From the NCBI GenBank assembly GCA_905209075.1, contig CAJLRL010000007.1:1-64000 (forward strand): DNA of 64,000 bases. Reading direction: 5' to 3'. Made by a program: the position numbers and the translations under genes. Below are positions 24,113-33,120 of this stretch, one piece after another. The notes beneath the pieces were generated by a model. That model did not search any database, was not told where the DNA came from, and worked only from the letters and a program-made list of their open reading frames with translations. This stretch comes from an uncultured Lachnospiraceae bacterium. GTDB lineage: Bacteria; Bacillota; Clostridia; Lachnospirales; Lachnospiraceae. Positions within the stretch are counted from its first letter, which is position 1, and each line of letters begins with the position of its first letter.

Positions 24113-24469
24113 TTGAACAAAAGAAAAATCGGGGATGAATATGAGAAGATTGCAGCCGCATATCTTGAAAATAATGGATATATAATTCTCGAAAAGAATT
24201 ACAGATGCAGAAATGCTGAGATAGACATTATAGCAAAGAATGACAGTTATATCTGTTTTGTTGAGGTAAAATACAGAAAGACAGATAATTGTGGGGGTGC
24301 TGCAGAAGCGGTTGATCATAGAAAAAGGCATAAAATAACAATGGCAGCATTATATTATATGCAAAAAAATAATTATAGCGAATGGACACCGTGCAGATTT
24401 GATGTGCTTGCAATAGATGCTCAAAGCATACAGCTATATAAAAATGCATTTGAAGCGTGCATGCGGTAA
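24113..24469 (+). CDS. YraN/UPF0102 family endonuclease-like protein
   Basis: This 118-residue protein has the PD-(D/E)xK-like pattern of the YraN family: Gly-x-x-Tyr-Glu at the start, Arg-Asn-Ala-Glu-Ile-Asp-Ile-Ile-Ala, and Phe-Val-Glu-Val-Lys (Asp/Glu/Lys set). It is related in fold to Holliday-junction resolvases, but its biological substrate is not established. The start is TTG at 24113: it gives the family's usual Met-Asn-Lys-Arg-Lys-Ile-Gly beginning and follows AAGGA by a normal distance. Confidence 0.92.
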   Translation: MNKRKIGDEYEKIAAAYLENNGYIILEKNYRCRNAEIDIIAKNDSYICFVEVKYRKTDNCGGAAEAVDHRKRHKITMAALYYMQKNNYSEWTPCRFDVLAIDAQSIQLYKNAFEACMR

Positions 24470-24480
24470 AGGAATAAAAG

Positions 24481-25359
24481 ATGGATATAAAAGATTTTAA
24501 CAGAAAAAGTGAGGAGAATATAATAAATCTGAGGAACCATACACTGAATAATGGATGTGTGGTTCCGCTTTTACATTTTAAAAGACTTGATGAAATAGAA
24601 TTTATTGAGCACTGTTTTACAACAAGAGGAGGTGGAACGAGCAGAGGGATTTTCGAGAGCATGAATTTAAGTTTCACAAGAGGTGATGCAAATGGATGTG
24701 TGCTTGAAAATTACAGAAGAATAGCCGAGGCAATGGGAACGGATATATTTGATTTTGTGACATCAGACCAGACGCATACAACAAATGTCATGCGTGTTGG
24801 AAAATCCCAACAAGGATCAGGTGTAGTAAAATCAAGAACATATACAGACGTGGATGGCCTTATAACAAATGAGCCGAATGTAGTACTGTCAACATTTTTT
24901 GCAGATTGTGTGCCTCTTTATTTTGTTGATCCTGTTAATAAGGCAATAGGATTAAGCCACTCCGGATGGAGGGGAACTGTAAACCGTATGGGATTAAAGA
25001 CTGTTCTTATGATGGAAAAAGAATTTGGCACAAAGGCTGGGGATGTGATCGCAGCTATAGGACCATCCATATGTCAGGACTGCTATGAGATAGGTGAGGA
25101 TGTAGCGGTAGAATTTATAAGGGCATTTGGACATGCGGATGATCCAATGGCCCAGTCAGTTCTCGTTGATAGAAACGACGGAAAATATCAGCTTGATCTA
25201 TGGGCATGCAACAGGATCGTGCTAAAGGAAGCGGGGGTAAAACCTGAAAATATCATCACTACAAATATATGTACCTGCTGTAATCCGGGACTTCTTTTTT
25301 CACACAGGGCAAGTCATGGACTGAGAGGAAATCTCGGGGCATTTATGTATATTAAGTGA
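24481..25359 (+). CDS. pgeF: PgeF/YlmD family (laccase-domain) protein
   Basis: This 292-residue protein belongs to the DUF152/YfiH family. Typical segments are Phe-Thr-Thr-Arg-Gly-Gly, Asp-Gly-Leu-Ile-Thr, Ala-Asp-Cys-Val-Pro-Leu, and SHSGWRGTV with the metal-binding histidine and the Cys-Cys near the C-terminus (Ile-Cys-Thr-Cys-Cys-Asn-Pro). Family members are zinc enzymes with purine nucleoside phosphorylase/adenosine deaminase activity and have been linked to peptidoglycan editing. It lies 11 bases after yraN. Confidence 0.92.
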   Translation: MDIKDFNRKSEENIINLRNHTLNNGCVVPLLHFKRLDEIEFIEHCFTTRGGGTSRGIFESMNLSFTRGDANGCVLENYRRIAEAMGTDIFDFVTSDQTHTTNVMRVGKSQQGSGVVKSRTYTDVDGLITNEPNVVLSTFFADCVPLYFVDPVNKAIGLSHSGWRGTVNRMGLKTVLMMEKEFGTKAGDVIAAIGPSICQDCYEIGEDVAVEFIRAFGHADDPMAQSVLVDRNDGKYQLDLWACNRIVLKEAGVKPENIITTNICTCCNPGLLFSHRASHGLRGNLGAFMYIK

Positions 25360-25412
25360 CGAACCATAATAAATAGTTAAGAAAGTTATAAGAAATGCAA
25401 TGGGTATTGTAT

Positions 25413-25445
25413 GCTAGAATAAGTGTATCAAACGAATTAGTACAC
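25413..25445 (+). promoter_or_regulatory. Promoter and candidate GntR operator of the ytr-like operon
   Basis: An extended -10 element TG-C-TAGAAT (25412-25420 region) is followed directly by the inverted repeat GTGTA (25423-25427) and TACAC (25441-25445). The position downstream of the -10 box fits autorepression by the YtrA-type regulator encoded next. Confidence 0.45.
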
Positions 25446-25483
25446 ATGAAGGTGCTTTAATTATTTTAATGGAGGAGACAGGT

Positions 25484-25855
25484 TTGATACAGCTTACATT
25501 TCGGGAATCAAAGCCTATATATGAGCAGGTGAAGGATGGAATAAGAAAACTCGTTGTTTCAAATGCTCTCGGAGCAGATGAAAAACTTCCATCAGTAAGG
25601 GAGTTTGCTGCAAAGTATGCGATAAACCCTAATACAATTGCGAGGGCATACAAAGAATTAGAACAAGAGGGATATTTATATTCAAAGAGTGGACTAGGAA
25701 CGTATGTTTCGGCTACAGACAAAGCCACACAGCTTAGAGCTGATGAACTCATACACGAATTTGATGATATAGTTATGGAATTAGTATATCTGGCGACACC
25801 ACCAGATATACTTAAAAGTCGCATTGACAAAATAGGTGAAAGGGGAAATAAATGA
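25484..25855 (+). CDS. GntR family regulator, YtrA subfamily
   Basis: This 123-residue repressor has a GntR winged helix (about residues 10-75: PIYEQVKDGIRKLV, then LPSVREFAAKYAINPNTIARAY) and the short helical tail of the YtrA subfamily, which has no large ligand domain. I place the start at TTG 25484, eight bases after GGAGGAG, which gives the family's usual beginning; an upstream ATG at 25469 would put that ribosome site inside the coding region. The stop overlaps the ATPase start by 4 bases. It probably represses the operon with the ABC transporter, as YtrA does in Bacillus. Confidence 0.9.
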   Translation: MIQLTFRESKPIYEQVKDGIRKLVVSNALGADEKLPSVREFAAKYAINPNTIARAYKELEQEGYLYSKSGLGTYVSATDKATQLRADELIHEFDDIVMELVYLATPPDILKSRIDKIGERGNK

Positions 25856-26757
25856 TACAGGTAAACAATCTGATAAAAACATTCGATGGATTTAAAGCCT
25901 TAGATGGAGTTAATATGAATGTCAAAAGGGGAAGTGTCTATGGTCTTGTAGGTCCGAACGGAGCAGGTAAATCGACACTCATAAGACATATTACAGGAGT
26001 TATGAGACCGGATGCAGGTGAGGTTTTTGTGGATGGAGAAAACGTTTATGAAAACTCATCTGTAAAAAGTAAAATGGCATATATACCGGATGATATGTTT
26101 TATTTTGTGCAGTCAGACACGATAGAGATGATGAAGTACTATAAGGGAATGTATCGCAATTTCGATGAAAAAATGTTTTACAGGCTTCAGGAATTTTTCC
26201 CTGCCATAGATGTAAAAAGAAATATCCGTAAATTATCTAAAGGAATGCAAAAGCAGGTTGCATTCTGGCTGTCATTATGCTGTAGGCCAAAGCTTATAGT
26301 GCTTGATGAGCCTGTTGATGGGCTCGATCCTGTCATGAGAAGGCAGGTGTGGACATTTTTACTTGATGATGTTACAGAAAATGGCACAACAGTTATGGTT
26401 TCATCGCATAATCTGAGGGAACTAGAGGATGTGTGTGATCACGTTGGAATATTAAATAATGGAAAAATAATGATAGAAAGATCATTAAGTGATCTGCAGG
26501 GAAACATTTCAAAGATACAGATTGCATGTCCTTGTGGAATGCCAAAGCTCTCGCCGGAATTTGAGGTGCTTCATTTATCAAATATAGGAAGAGTATACAC
26601 AATGATCGTAAAAGGAAAATCTGATGATGTGATCGCAGCACTGGCGCAGAGCGATGAAAAACCTCAGGTAGTTGATAAACTTCCACTTACCCTGGAGGAA
26701 ATATTTATTTACGAGATGGGAGGGGAAGATTATGAAGTCAAAGACATCCTTTTTTAA
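25852..26757 (+). CDS. ABC transporter ATP-binding protein (YtrB-like)
   Basis: This 301-residue ATPase has Walker A GPNGAGKST (about 36-44), a degenerate signature LSKGMQKQV, Walker B LIVLDEPVDGLD and the switch His in SSHN. The C-terminal part is a variable regulatory segment. It pairs with the permease whose start lies 26 bases inside its 3' end, and is coupled to the GntR gene by ATGA. In the YtrA-type operons the exporter often responds to cell-wall-active compounds; the substrate here is not known. Confidence 0.92.
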   Translation: MIQVNNLIKTFDGFKALDGVNMNVKRGSVYGLVGPNGAGKSTLIRHITGVMRPDAGEVFVDGENVYENSSVKSKMAYIPDDMFYFVQSDTIEMMKYYKGMYRNFDEKMFYRLQEFFPAIDVKRNIRKLSKGMQKQVAFWLSLCCRPKLIVLDEPVDGLDPVMRRQVWTFLLDDVTENGTTVMVSSHNLRELEDVCDHVGILNNGKIMIERSLSDLQGNISKIQIACPCGMPKLSPEFEVLHLSNIGRVYTMIVKGKSDDVIAALAQSDEKPQVVDKLPLTLEEIFIYEMGGEDYEVKDILF

Positions 26758-28663
26758 TAAAACAGTATTTGAAAAGAATATTAAACTATTCTGGCCGCTG
26801 TGGGCTTTATATATGATAATCTTACTGCTGATGGGACCACTTTCAATGTGGAGCAGATACAGAACAGCAGAAAATTATTATGGCAAAGACTGGCAGTTGC
26901 ACATGTCCGGCTTTTTATCTCCTGCAATAGCAATGCGCCCTACTGTTATAATTATTTTTATAATGGCAGTATGTACAGGAATGGCACTGTTTAACTATCT
27001 GTATAGTCAGAAAGCCTGCAATATGATACATGCAATGCCGGTTACAAGGACGCAGCTATACTTTACAAACGTTATTACAGGTCTTGTTATCATGTGGTTT
27101 CCACAGATCGTCAGATTTGTCATATCACTTATGATATGTATATCAAACGGCATGACAGATATAAAACCGCTTGGTATATGGCTTTTGTCGTCAATGGCAA
27201 TTTCATTCCTGGCGTATGGCATAGTTTGTTTTTCCGTTATGCTTACAGGCCAGCTTCGTGCACTTCCGATCATGTATATAGTGATCAATTTCTTGTATGT
27301 CATTATTGTCGGGGCATTTTCGGTTGTCACGTCATACATTTCATATGGAGTGGATGCGATAGAAATGTTTCTTGGCATAAGGATGTGGGAATTTTCCCCT
27401 TTCATGTGTGTGCTTAAAAATGTTTACTTCAGCGGAACGATGAAAGAGACGAAGAATGATTATTATTGTACAGGATATGATTTCTATGGAACGAAACTGA
27501 TCATAATGTATGTGGCAGTAGCAGTTATACTTTATGCTGCAGCATTATTCCTTTACAAAAAAAGAAAGCTTGAGTCAGCCGGAAATTTAATATCTGTAGA
27601 TGTGCTAAAACCGATCATTAAATGGGGAGGCGGCTGTATCATAGGTTATCTGCTTGCTGCTTTTATATCGGATCTGCTTCATACTGTAAAGGTAAATATA
27701 AATTTTTTCGGATATGTTATGATTTCACTTTTTATCGGAATAATAGTATTTCTTCTGGTGCAGATGCTTATTTTAAAGTCTTTTAAAGTTATAAAACGTA
27801 ACGTGATAAAAGAAATCGGCTGTTTTACAGTCTTTATGGTAGTTTTGTTTGGCGGACTGTATTTAAATGCGGTCAGGCTTACAAATATAATACCGGATGA
27901 AAAAGATGTGGATCGTGTATATGTGTGTGTTGATTATAAAATGAAGCTTACAGGTGATGATATAAAAAAGGTAATAGAGACGCAGAAAATACTTATAGCA
28001 CAAAAAGATAAATATTTTAAGCACAGAGATGATAATATGGACGATATTACTATTTCTTACAGACTTAAAAATGGTGAAACGATAAGCAGGAATTACAGCC
28101 TTCCGTCAGAGCATATGAAAACAGAAGATATATGTAAGAAAATAATAGAGGAAGAGAAAGAACCGAAAAACCTTTTAAAATACATTTTTTCTTTCAATCC
28201 GGATGAGGGAAAAGTATTAAGTGGAACGGCAGAAGAATATGACGAAGACTATGATCCGACACAGGACATCCAATTTGGACCAAAGGCAGCACAGGCTATA
28301 TATGAGGCTCTTAAAAAAGATGCACAGGAAGGAAACATCCAAAAATATATAATAAGTTATTTATATGATGATTCAGCAAAGCAAAGATATAATTATAATA
28401 TTTCACTAGACCTTCTGGTACCGGCAGGAACAGAGATGAGTGATGGCTACGCATTTTATGAGGACAGATTTCCGTGGCCGGTAAACAAAATCATTTCAGG
28501 CATGTCAGGCGGTTATATGCTGATGGATGACAGTTATAGTTATTCTTCATATCAGACAAGTGTAGGCTTTACATTTGGACCTGAGTGCAAAAATATAGTG
28601 CAGGCGCTTATTGATAATAAGATCATAGATTCAGAAGATGAATTAAAGATAATGGAAGATTAG
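26732..28663 (+). CDS. ABC transporter permease with extracytoplasmic C-terminal domain
   Basis: This 643-residue protein has about nine hydrophobic segments in the first 390 residues, including a span beginning PLWALYMIILLLMGP, and a soluble C-terminal region of about 230 residues with several Asp/Tyr-rich stretches. It resembles the YtrC/DUF6449-type permeases found after YtrA-YtrB. The start at 26732 follows GGGAGGGG; the gene overlaps the ATPase gene by 26 bases, so the two products are coupled. It is followed by a strong terminator, closing the three-gene operon. Confidence 0.85.
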   Translation: MKSKTSFFNKTVFEKNIKLFWPLWALYMIILLLMGPLSMWSRYRTAENYYGKDWQLHMSGFLSPAIAMRPTVIIIFIMAVCTGMALFNYLYSQKACNMIHAMPVTRTQLYFTNVITGLVIMWFPQIVRFVISLMICISNGMTDIKPLGIWLLSSMAISFLAYGIVCFSVMLTGQLRALPIMYIVINFLYVIIVGAFSVVTSYISYGVDAIEMFLGIRMWEFSPFMCVLKNVYFSGTMKETKNDYYCTGYDFYGTKLIIMYVAVAVILYAAALFLYKKRKLESAGNLISVDVLKPIIKWGGGCIIGYLLAAFISDLLHTVKVNINFFGYVMISLFIGIIVFLLVQMLILKSFKVIKRNVIKEIGCFTVFMVVLFGGLYLNAVRLTNIIPDEKDVDRVYVCVDYKMKLTGDDIKKVIETQKILIAQKDKYFKHRDDNMDDITISYRLKNGETISRNYSLPSEHMKTEDICKKIIEEEKEPKNLLKYIFSFNPDEGKVLSGTAEEYDEDYDPTQDIQFGPKAAQAIYEALKKDAQEGNIQKYIISYLYDDSAKQRYNYNISLDLLVPAGTEMSDGYAFYEDRFPWPVNKIISGMSGGYMLMDDSYSYSSYQTSVGFTFGPECKNIVQALIDNKIIDSEDELKIMED

Positions 28664-28674
28664 TGGCAAAGTAG

Positions 28675-28701
28675 AAAAGTGGCAAATTTTTTGCCACTTT
28701 T
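28675..28701 (+). terminator. Intrinsic terminator of the ytr-like operon
   Basis: A perfect 12-bp stem AAAAGTGGCAAA (28675-28686) with 28690-28701, with a 3-base loop and a T-rich 3' arm. Its symmetry allows function in either direction. Confidence 0.9.
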
Positions 28702-28716
28702 ATCATATAAATAAAA

Positions 28717-28744
28717 TTGATTAATATTGTCAATGTGGTATAAT
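28717..28744 (+). promoter_or_regulatory. SigA-type promoter for der-plsY-gpsA-dut
   Basis: TTGATT (28717-28722), 16 bases and TATAAT (28739-28744) lie 67 bases before the der start codon. Confidence 0.7.
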
Positions 28745-28810
28745 ATTTTAGTAAAGTCATGAAAAAGTTCATCACTTTAACAAATTAAATCAACATAAAT
28801 AGGAGAATAT

Positions 28811-30136
28811 ATGAGCAAACCAGTAGTGGCAATAGTTGGACGTCCCAACGTTGGAAAATCGACACTTTTTAACGCTCTTGCGGGAGAACGTATATCAATA
28901 GTAAAGGACACACCGGGCGTTACAAGAGACAGGATATATGCAGATGTCTCATGGCTTGATTATAATTTTACACTTATAGACACGGGTGGAATAGAGCCTG
29001 ATACAGGTGATGTCATACTTTCACAGATGAGGGAGCAGGCACAGATCGCCATAGACACGGCGGATGTTATCATATTTATAACAGATGTAAAACAGGGACT
29101 TGTTGATTCAGATTCAAAAGTGGCAGATATGCTGCGCAGATCCCATAAACCGGTTGTACTTGTTGTAAATAAAGTGGACAGCTTTGAAAAATACATGGCA
29201 GATGTATATGAGTTCTATAATCTTGGAATAGGAGAACCATATCCGATTTCAGCAGCTTCGCTTTTAGGATTAGGTGACATGCTTGATGAGGTAGTAAAAT
29301 ATTTCCCTGATTCATCAAAAGATGAAAAAGAGGATGAACGGCCTAAGGTAGCTATAATTGGAAAACCTAACGTAGGTAAGTCATCACTTATCAATAAACT
29401 TGCACAGGAAGATCGTGTTATAGTTTCAGATATAGCAGGAACGACAAGGGATGCGATAGATACAGATATTAAATACAATGGCAGGGAATATGTTTTTATC
29501 GATACTGCCGGACTCCGCAGAAAAAATAAAATAAAAGAAGATATAGAGCGTTACAGCATAATCCGTGCGGTTACAGCTGTGGAGAGGGCAGATGTTGTCA
29601 TAATAGTTATTGATGCAACAGAAGGTGTTACAGAGCAGGATGCAAAAATAGCAGGAATTGCCCATGAGAGAGGAAAAGGAATCATCATCGCAGTCAATAA
29701 ATGGGATGCCATCGAAAAGGACAATTCGACAGTCAAGAAGCATACAGAAAAGATAAGACAGATCTTAAGCTTCATGCCATATGCAGAGATATTATTTATA
29801 TCAGCAAAGTCGGGACAGCGCCTGAATAAGATTTTTGAGATGATAGATATAGTTATAGAAAATAACTCAATGAGAGTAGCGACAGGTGTGTTAAACGAGA
29901 TCGTTGCTGAGGCAGTGGCTATGCAGCAGCCGCCTACAGACAAAGGAAAACGTCTAAGAATTTACTATGTCACACAGGTGTCAGTAAAGCCTCCGACATT
30001 TGTTGTTTTCGTCAATGACAAAAATCTTATGCATTTTTCATACACAAGATATCTCGAGAACAGGATCAGGGATACTTTTGGATTCAGGGGTACAGCCCTG
30101 AAGTTTATTACCAGAGAGCGAAAGGAAGACGAATGA
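28811..30136 (+). CDS. der: Ribosome-associated GTPase Der (EngA)
   Basis: This 441-residue protein has two GTPase domains in tandem, G1 motifs GRPNVGKST (about 10-18) and GKPNVGKSS (about 183-191), each with DTxG and NKxD boxes, and a C-terminal KH-like domain. It is essential for 50S subunit maturation. AGGAG precedes the ATG. Its stop overlaps the plsY start. Confidence 0.98.
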   Translation: MSKPVVAIVGRPNVGKSTLFNALAGERISIVKDTPGVTRDRIYADVSWLDYNFTLIDTGGIEPDTGDVILSQMREQAQIAIDTADVIIFITDVKQGLVDSDSKVADMLRRSHKPVVLVVNKVDSFEKYMADVYEFYNLGIGEPYPISAASLLGLGDMLDEVVKYFPDSSKDEKEDERPKVAIIGKPNVGKSSLINKLAQEDRVIVSDIAGTTRDAIDTDIKYNGREYVFIDTAGLRRKNKIKEDIERYSIIRAVTAVERADVVIIVIDATEGVTEQDAKIAGIAHERGKGIIIAVNKWDAIEKDNSTVKKHTEKIRQILSFMPYAEILFISAKSGQRLNKIFEMIDIVIENNSMRVATGVLNEIVAEAVAMQQPPTDKGKRLRIYYVTQVSVKPPTFVVFVNDKNLMHFSYTRYLENRIRDTFGFRGTALKFITRERKEDE

Positions 30137-30780
30137 TGATACTTGCCCGTATTTTGGCACTTGTCTGTGGATATTTTTTTGGAACATTCCAGACAGGATA
30201 TATATATGGTAAATGCCATGGAATAGATATAAGGGAACATGGAAGCGGCAATTCTGGAACAACTAACACATTAAGGACACTGGGCTGGAAAGCCGGTGCA
30301 GTGACCTTTTTGGGAGATCTGTTTAAAGCGATCATTGTCGTTGTGATATTTCATTTCATATATATAAATACATATCCTGAATGTGTAAAATGCATAGAAC
30401 TTTACGCTGGATTTGGAGCAGTACTCGGACATAATTTCCCTTGGTTTTTAAAATTTAAAGGCGGCAAGGGAATCGCATGTACAGCGGGTGTGATACTGGC
30501 TGTATGCCCTATCGCTGCACCGGTATGTCTTATACTTTTTGTCGGGGCTGTTGTCATAACAAGGTATGTCTCACTTGGATCGATTCTTGTTGTACTGGCA
30601 TATCTTGTCCAGGCTGTTATATTTAATCATATGGGATGGCTTGGAATGACAGGAGCATATGCCGTAGAGTTTGATGTACTTGTGGCATGCTTTACAGCCA
30701 TGGCTGTATGGAGACATAAAGCAAATATCAAAAGACTATTAAACGGAACAGAAAATAAATTTGGACAGAAAGCGGAATAG
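30133..30780 (+). CDS. plsY: Glycerol-3-phosphate acyltransferase PlsY
   Basis: This 215-residue membrane enzyme moves the acyl group of acyl phosphate to glycerol-3-phosphate, the first step of phospholipid synthesis. Family segments are Gly-Ser-Gly-Asn-Ser-Gly-Thr-Thr-Asn (usually Gly-Ser-Gly-Asn-x-Gly-x-Thr-Asn), Gly-His-Asn-Phe-Pro and Phe-Lys-Gly-Gly-Lys-Gly. It overlaps der by 4 bases; a second ATG one codon later is an equally possible start. Confidence 0.95.
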   Translation: MMILARILALVCGYFFGTFQTGYIYGKCHGIDIREHGSGNSGTTNTLRTLGWKAGAVTFLGDLFKAIIVVVIFHFIYINTYPECVKCIELYAGFGAVLGHNFPWFLKFKGGKGIACTAGVILAVCPIAAPVCLILFVGAVVITRYVSLGSILVVLAYLVQAVIFNHMGWLGMTGAYAVEFDVLVACFTAMAVWRHKANIKRLLNGTENKFGQKAE

Positions 30781-30783
30781 AAA

Positions 30784-31797
30784 ATGGATAAAGTTGGAAT
30801 AATAGGAGCAGGAAGCTGGGGAACTGCGCTTTCGCTTGTACTTGCAAATAATGGGCATTCGGTTGAAATATGGTCCATAGTAAAAGAAGAAATCGATATG
30901 TTAAAAGAAAAACACGAGCATGTCGATAAGCTTCCGGGAGTTAAGCTCCCGGACAGGGTTACTTTTACAACAGATCTTGGATCTGTAATAAAAAATAACG
31001 ATATACTTGTACTGGCAGTACCTTCGGTTTATACACGGAGCACGGCAAAGAGCATGGCACCATATGTAAAGGATAAACAGATCATAGTATGCGTCGCAAA
31101 GGGAATCGAGGACGAAACTTTTATGACGATCTCGGATGTCGTGGAAAGTGAAATACCAAAAGCAGATGTAGCAGTTATGTGCGGACCATCACATGCAGAA
31201 GAGGTAGGACAGATGCTCCCTACTACAGTTGTAGCAGGCGCCAGAACAAGACAGACAGCAGAAACGGTACAGAATCTTTTTATGAATGATGTATTCCGTG
31301 TATACACAAGTCCTGATGTGCTTGGAATGGAGCTTGGAGGTTCGCTGAAAAACGTAATAGCACTAGCCGCAGGAATGGCTGATGGACTTGGATATGGAGA
31401 TAATACAAAAGCAGCTCTTATCACAAGAGGTATAGCTGAGATCTCACGGCTTGCGATCAAAATGGGGGCAAAGCCGCAGACGATTGCAGGACTTACAGGA
31501 ATAGGTGATCTTATCGTTACATGCGAGAGCAGACACAGCCGTAACCGCAAAGCAGGAATGCTTATGGGACAGGGATATACTATGGATGAAGCAACAAAAG
31601 AAGTAAAAATGGTAGTCGAGGGAATATATTCGGCAAAGGCAGCACTTGCCCTGGGAAAGAAATATAACGTAAGAATGCCTATAATAGAAGAAGTAAATAA
31701 AGTCCTGTTCGAAGACAAACCGGCAAAGGATGCTGTTCTGGAACTTATGAAAAGAGAAAAAAGAGCAGAACACAGTGAACTCGAATGGGAAAACTAA
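30784..31797 (+). CDS. gpsA: Glycerol-3-phosphate dehydrogenase (NAD(P)+)
   Basis: This 337-residue cytoplasmic enzyme reduces dihydroxyacetone phosphate to the glycerol-3-phosphate used by PlsY, encoded just before it. The N-terminal Rossmann motif is GAGSWGTAL (about 7-15); the catalytic Lys lies in Leu-Lys-Asn-Val-Ile-Ala, and the substrate-site segment is Ser-Arg-His-Ser-Arg-Asn-Arg-Lys-Ala-Gly. It starts 3 bases after plsY. Confidence 0.97.
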   Translation: MDKVGIIGAGSWGTALSLVLANNGHSVEIWSIVKEEIDMLKEKHEHVDKLPGVKLPDRVTFTTDLGSVIKNNDILVLAVPSVYTRSTAKSMAPYVKDKQIIVCVAKGIEDETFMTISDVVESEIPKADVAVMCGPSHAEEVGQMLPTTVVAGARTRQTAETVQNLFMNDVFRVYTSPDVLGMELGGSLKNVIALAAGMADGLGYGDNTKAALITRGIAEISRLAIKMGAKPQTIAGLTGIGDLIVTCESRHSRNRKAGMLMGQGYTMDEATKEVKMVVEGIYSAKAALALGKKYNVRMPIIEEVNKVLFEDKPAKDAVLELMKREKRAEHSELEWEN

Positions 31798-31815
31798 AAC
31801 GGAGAAAATTATAAT

Positions 31816-32253
31816 ATGAATATAAAAATCAAAAAGCTGACAGACACAGCAGTATTACCTGCAAGAGGAAGTGAATATGCGGCAGGCTATGACCTGTATG
31901 CTGATTGCAAGGAAAGTATCACGATAGAACCTCATGAAACTGCAAAAATCGGAACAGGACTTTCGATGGAAATACCGGATGGATATTTCGGTGCAGTATT
32001 TGCAAGAAGCGGTCTTGCTTCAAAGCAGGGACTAAGACCTGCAAATTGTGTTGGAGTGTGTGACAGCGATTACAGAGGAGAATACATTGTGGCATTGCAC
32101 AATGATTCACAGATAAAACAGATAATTAATCCCGGAGACAGAATTGCACAGCTTGTCGTAATGCCATATCTGGCAGTTACTTTTACCGAGTGTGATGAAC
32201 TTTCGGAAACAAAAAGGGCGGCAGGAGGTTTTGGTTCAACCGGGAAAAATTAA
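31816..32253 (+). CDS. dut: Deoxyuridine triphosphatase (dUTPase)
   Basis: This 145-residue enzyme splits dUTP to dUMP and diphosphate, keeping uracil out of DNA. All five trimeric dUTPase motifs are seen: Ala-Gly-Tyr-Asp-Leu-Tyr-Ala (I), Ala-Arg-Ser-Gly-Leu-Ala (II), Gly-Val-x-Asp-Ser-Asp-Tyr-Arg-Gly-Glu (III), Gly-Asp-Arg-Ile-Ala-Gln (IV) and Gly-Gly-Phe-Gly-Ser-Thr-Gly (V). It is 18 bases after gpsA and follows it in the same transcription unit. Confidence 0.97.
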   Translation: MNIKIKKLTDTAVLPARGSEYAAGYDLYADCKESITIEPHETAKIGTGLSMEIPDGYFGAVFARSGLASKQGLRPANCVGVCDSDYRGEYIVALHNDSQIKQIINPGDRIAQLVVMPYLAVTFTECDELSETKRAAGGFGSTGKN

Positions 32254-32282
32254 TAAATAACATCATAAGGAGGGTTTTTACT

Positions 32283-32924
32283 ATGGAAAATCGAATTGTA
32301 AAATTTAAATCTAAAGAGAGTGGCACATTAAACTTACATGCAATTCCGGGACATTTTGCCACGACACATTCACATATCAATTATTATGTAGATGTCACAA
32401 GTATAAAGACGAGGGCTTCAGAAGCGAAGGAAGCCGCAAAAATATTGCAGACGAAGATGCCAAGAGGGGCTTACATTGATACGATCGTCTGTATGGACGG
32501 AACCCAGATGATAGGAGCTTTTTTAAGTGAAGAAATTGAAAAAGCAGGCATTATGTCAATAAATACACATGAGACTACATATGTTGTCGCACCGGAGATA
32601 AACAATGAAGGTCAGATGATATTCAGGGATAATAACAAAGGCGCAATAGCGGGAAAACATGTTGTGCTTCTTCTTGCGACTACGACGACAGGAGAGACAA
32701 TAAAAAGAGCGCTTGAGTGTATAAGTTACTATGGCGGAGAAGTGGTCTGTGTGGCTTCGGTATTTTCTACGATTGATAATGTGGATGGAGTAGAGGTTGA
32801 AAAGCTTTTCGACAAGGATGATGTCATAAATTACGAAGCATATCCTGTCACTGATTGTCCATTCTGCAAAAAAGGACATAAAATAGAAGCAATGGTAAAT
32901 GGTTTCGGATATTCAAAGCTCTAA
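32283..32924 (+). CDS. PRTase-fold protein, orotate phosphoribosyltransferase-like
   Basis: This 213-residue protein has a type I phosphoribosyltransferase core; the PRPP-type loop is probably VVLLLATTTTGETIKRAL (about 123-140), in which the usual acidic pair before the Thr-rich stretch is missing (Leu-Leu-Ala). A hood-like N-terminal part and a C-terminal Cys-Pro-Phe-Cys-Lys-Lys-Gly-His motif, which could bind metal, surround it. Databases often label such clostridial proteins orotate phosphoribosyltransferase, but neither pyr genes nor the canonical PyrE loop are present, so I leave the substrate open. An AGGAGG ribosome site precedes the ATG. Confidence 0.65.
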   Translation: MENRIVKFKSKESGTLNLHAIPGHFATTHSHINYYVDVTSIKTRASEAKEAAKILQTKMPRGAYIDTIVCMDGTQMIGAFLSEEIEKAGIMSINTHETTYVVAPEINNEGQMIFRDNNKGAIAGKHVVLLLATTTTGETIKRALECISYYGGEVVCVASVFSTIDNVDGVEVEKLFDKDDVINYEAYPVTDCPFCKKGHKIEAMVNGFGYSKL

Positions 32925-33077
32925 AGGCTGTCAATTTTGCACTATTGGCAGGAAAAATATTAGAACATTTAACAAGGTTCGTCATTTTGACAACAACCCA
33001 TATGATAATTTGTCGGATTGACGATAGCCAATTGAGGGATGATTTTGTATTATAAAGATACAAACAAACAAGGTGAT

Positions 33078-33093
33078 TGTGAAGTCGATCACA
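33078..33093 (+). promoter_or_regulatory. CRP/FNR-type palindromic operator in front of ugpC
   Basis: TGTGA (33078-33082), six bases and TCACA (33089-33093) form a perfect Crp-type palindrome 28 bases before the ATG and 15 bases ahead of the AGGAGG. This place, within the 5' untranslated part, would suit a repressor or a roadblock rather than an activator. No Crp/Fnr gene is in the window. A clear -35/-10 pair could not be settled in the preceding 150 bases. Confidence 0.5.
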
Positions 33094-33120
33094 TATGATA
33101 CGCAGGAGGTATTTTAAGAA

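Noticed and set aside
31029..31718. A 229-codon minus-strand frame inside gpsA
   Set aside because: It is antisense to an undoubted gpsA, rich in Ser/Ala/Ile as expected for a frame shadow, without start signals.
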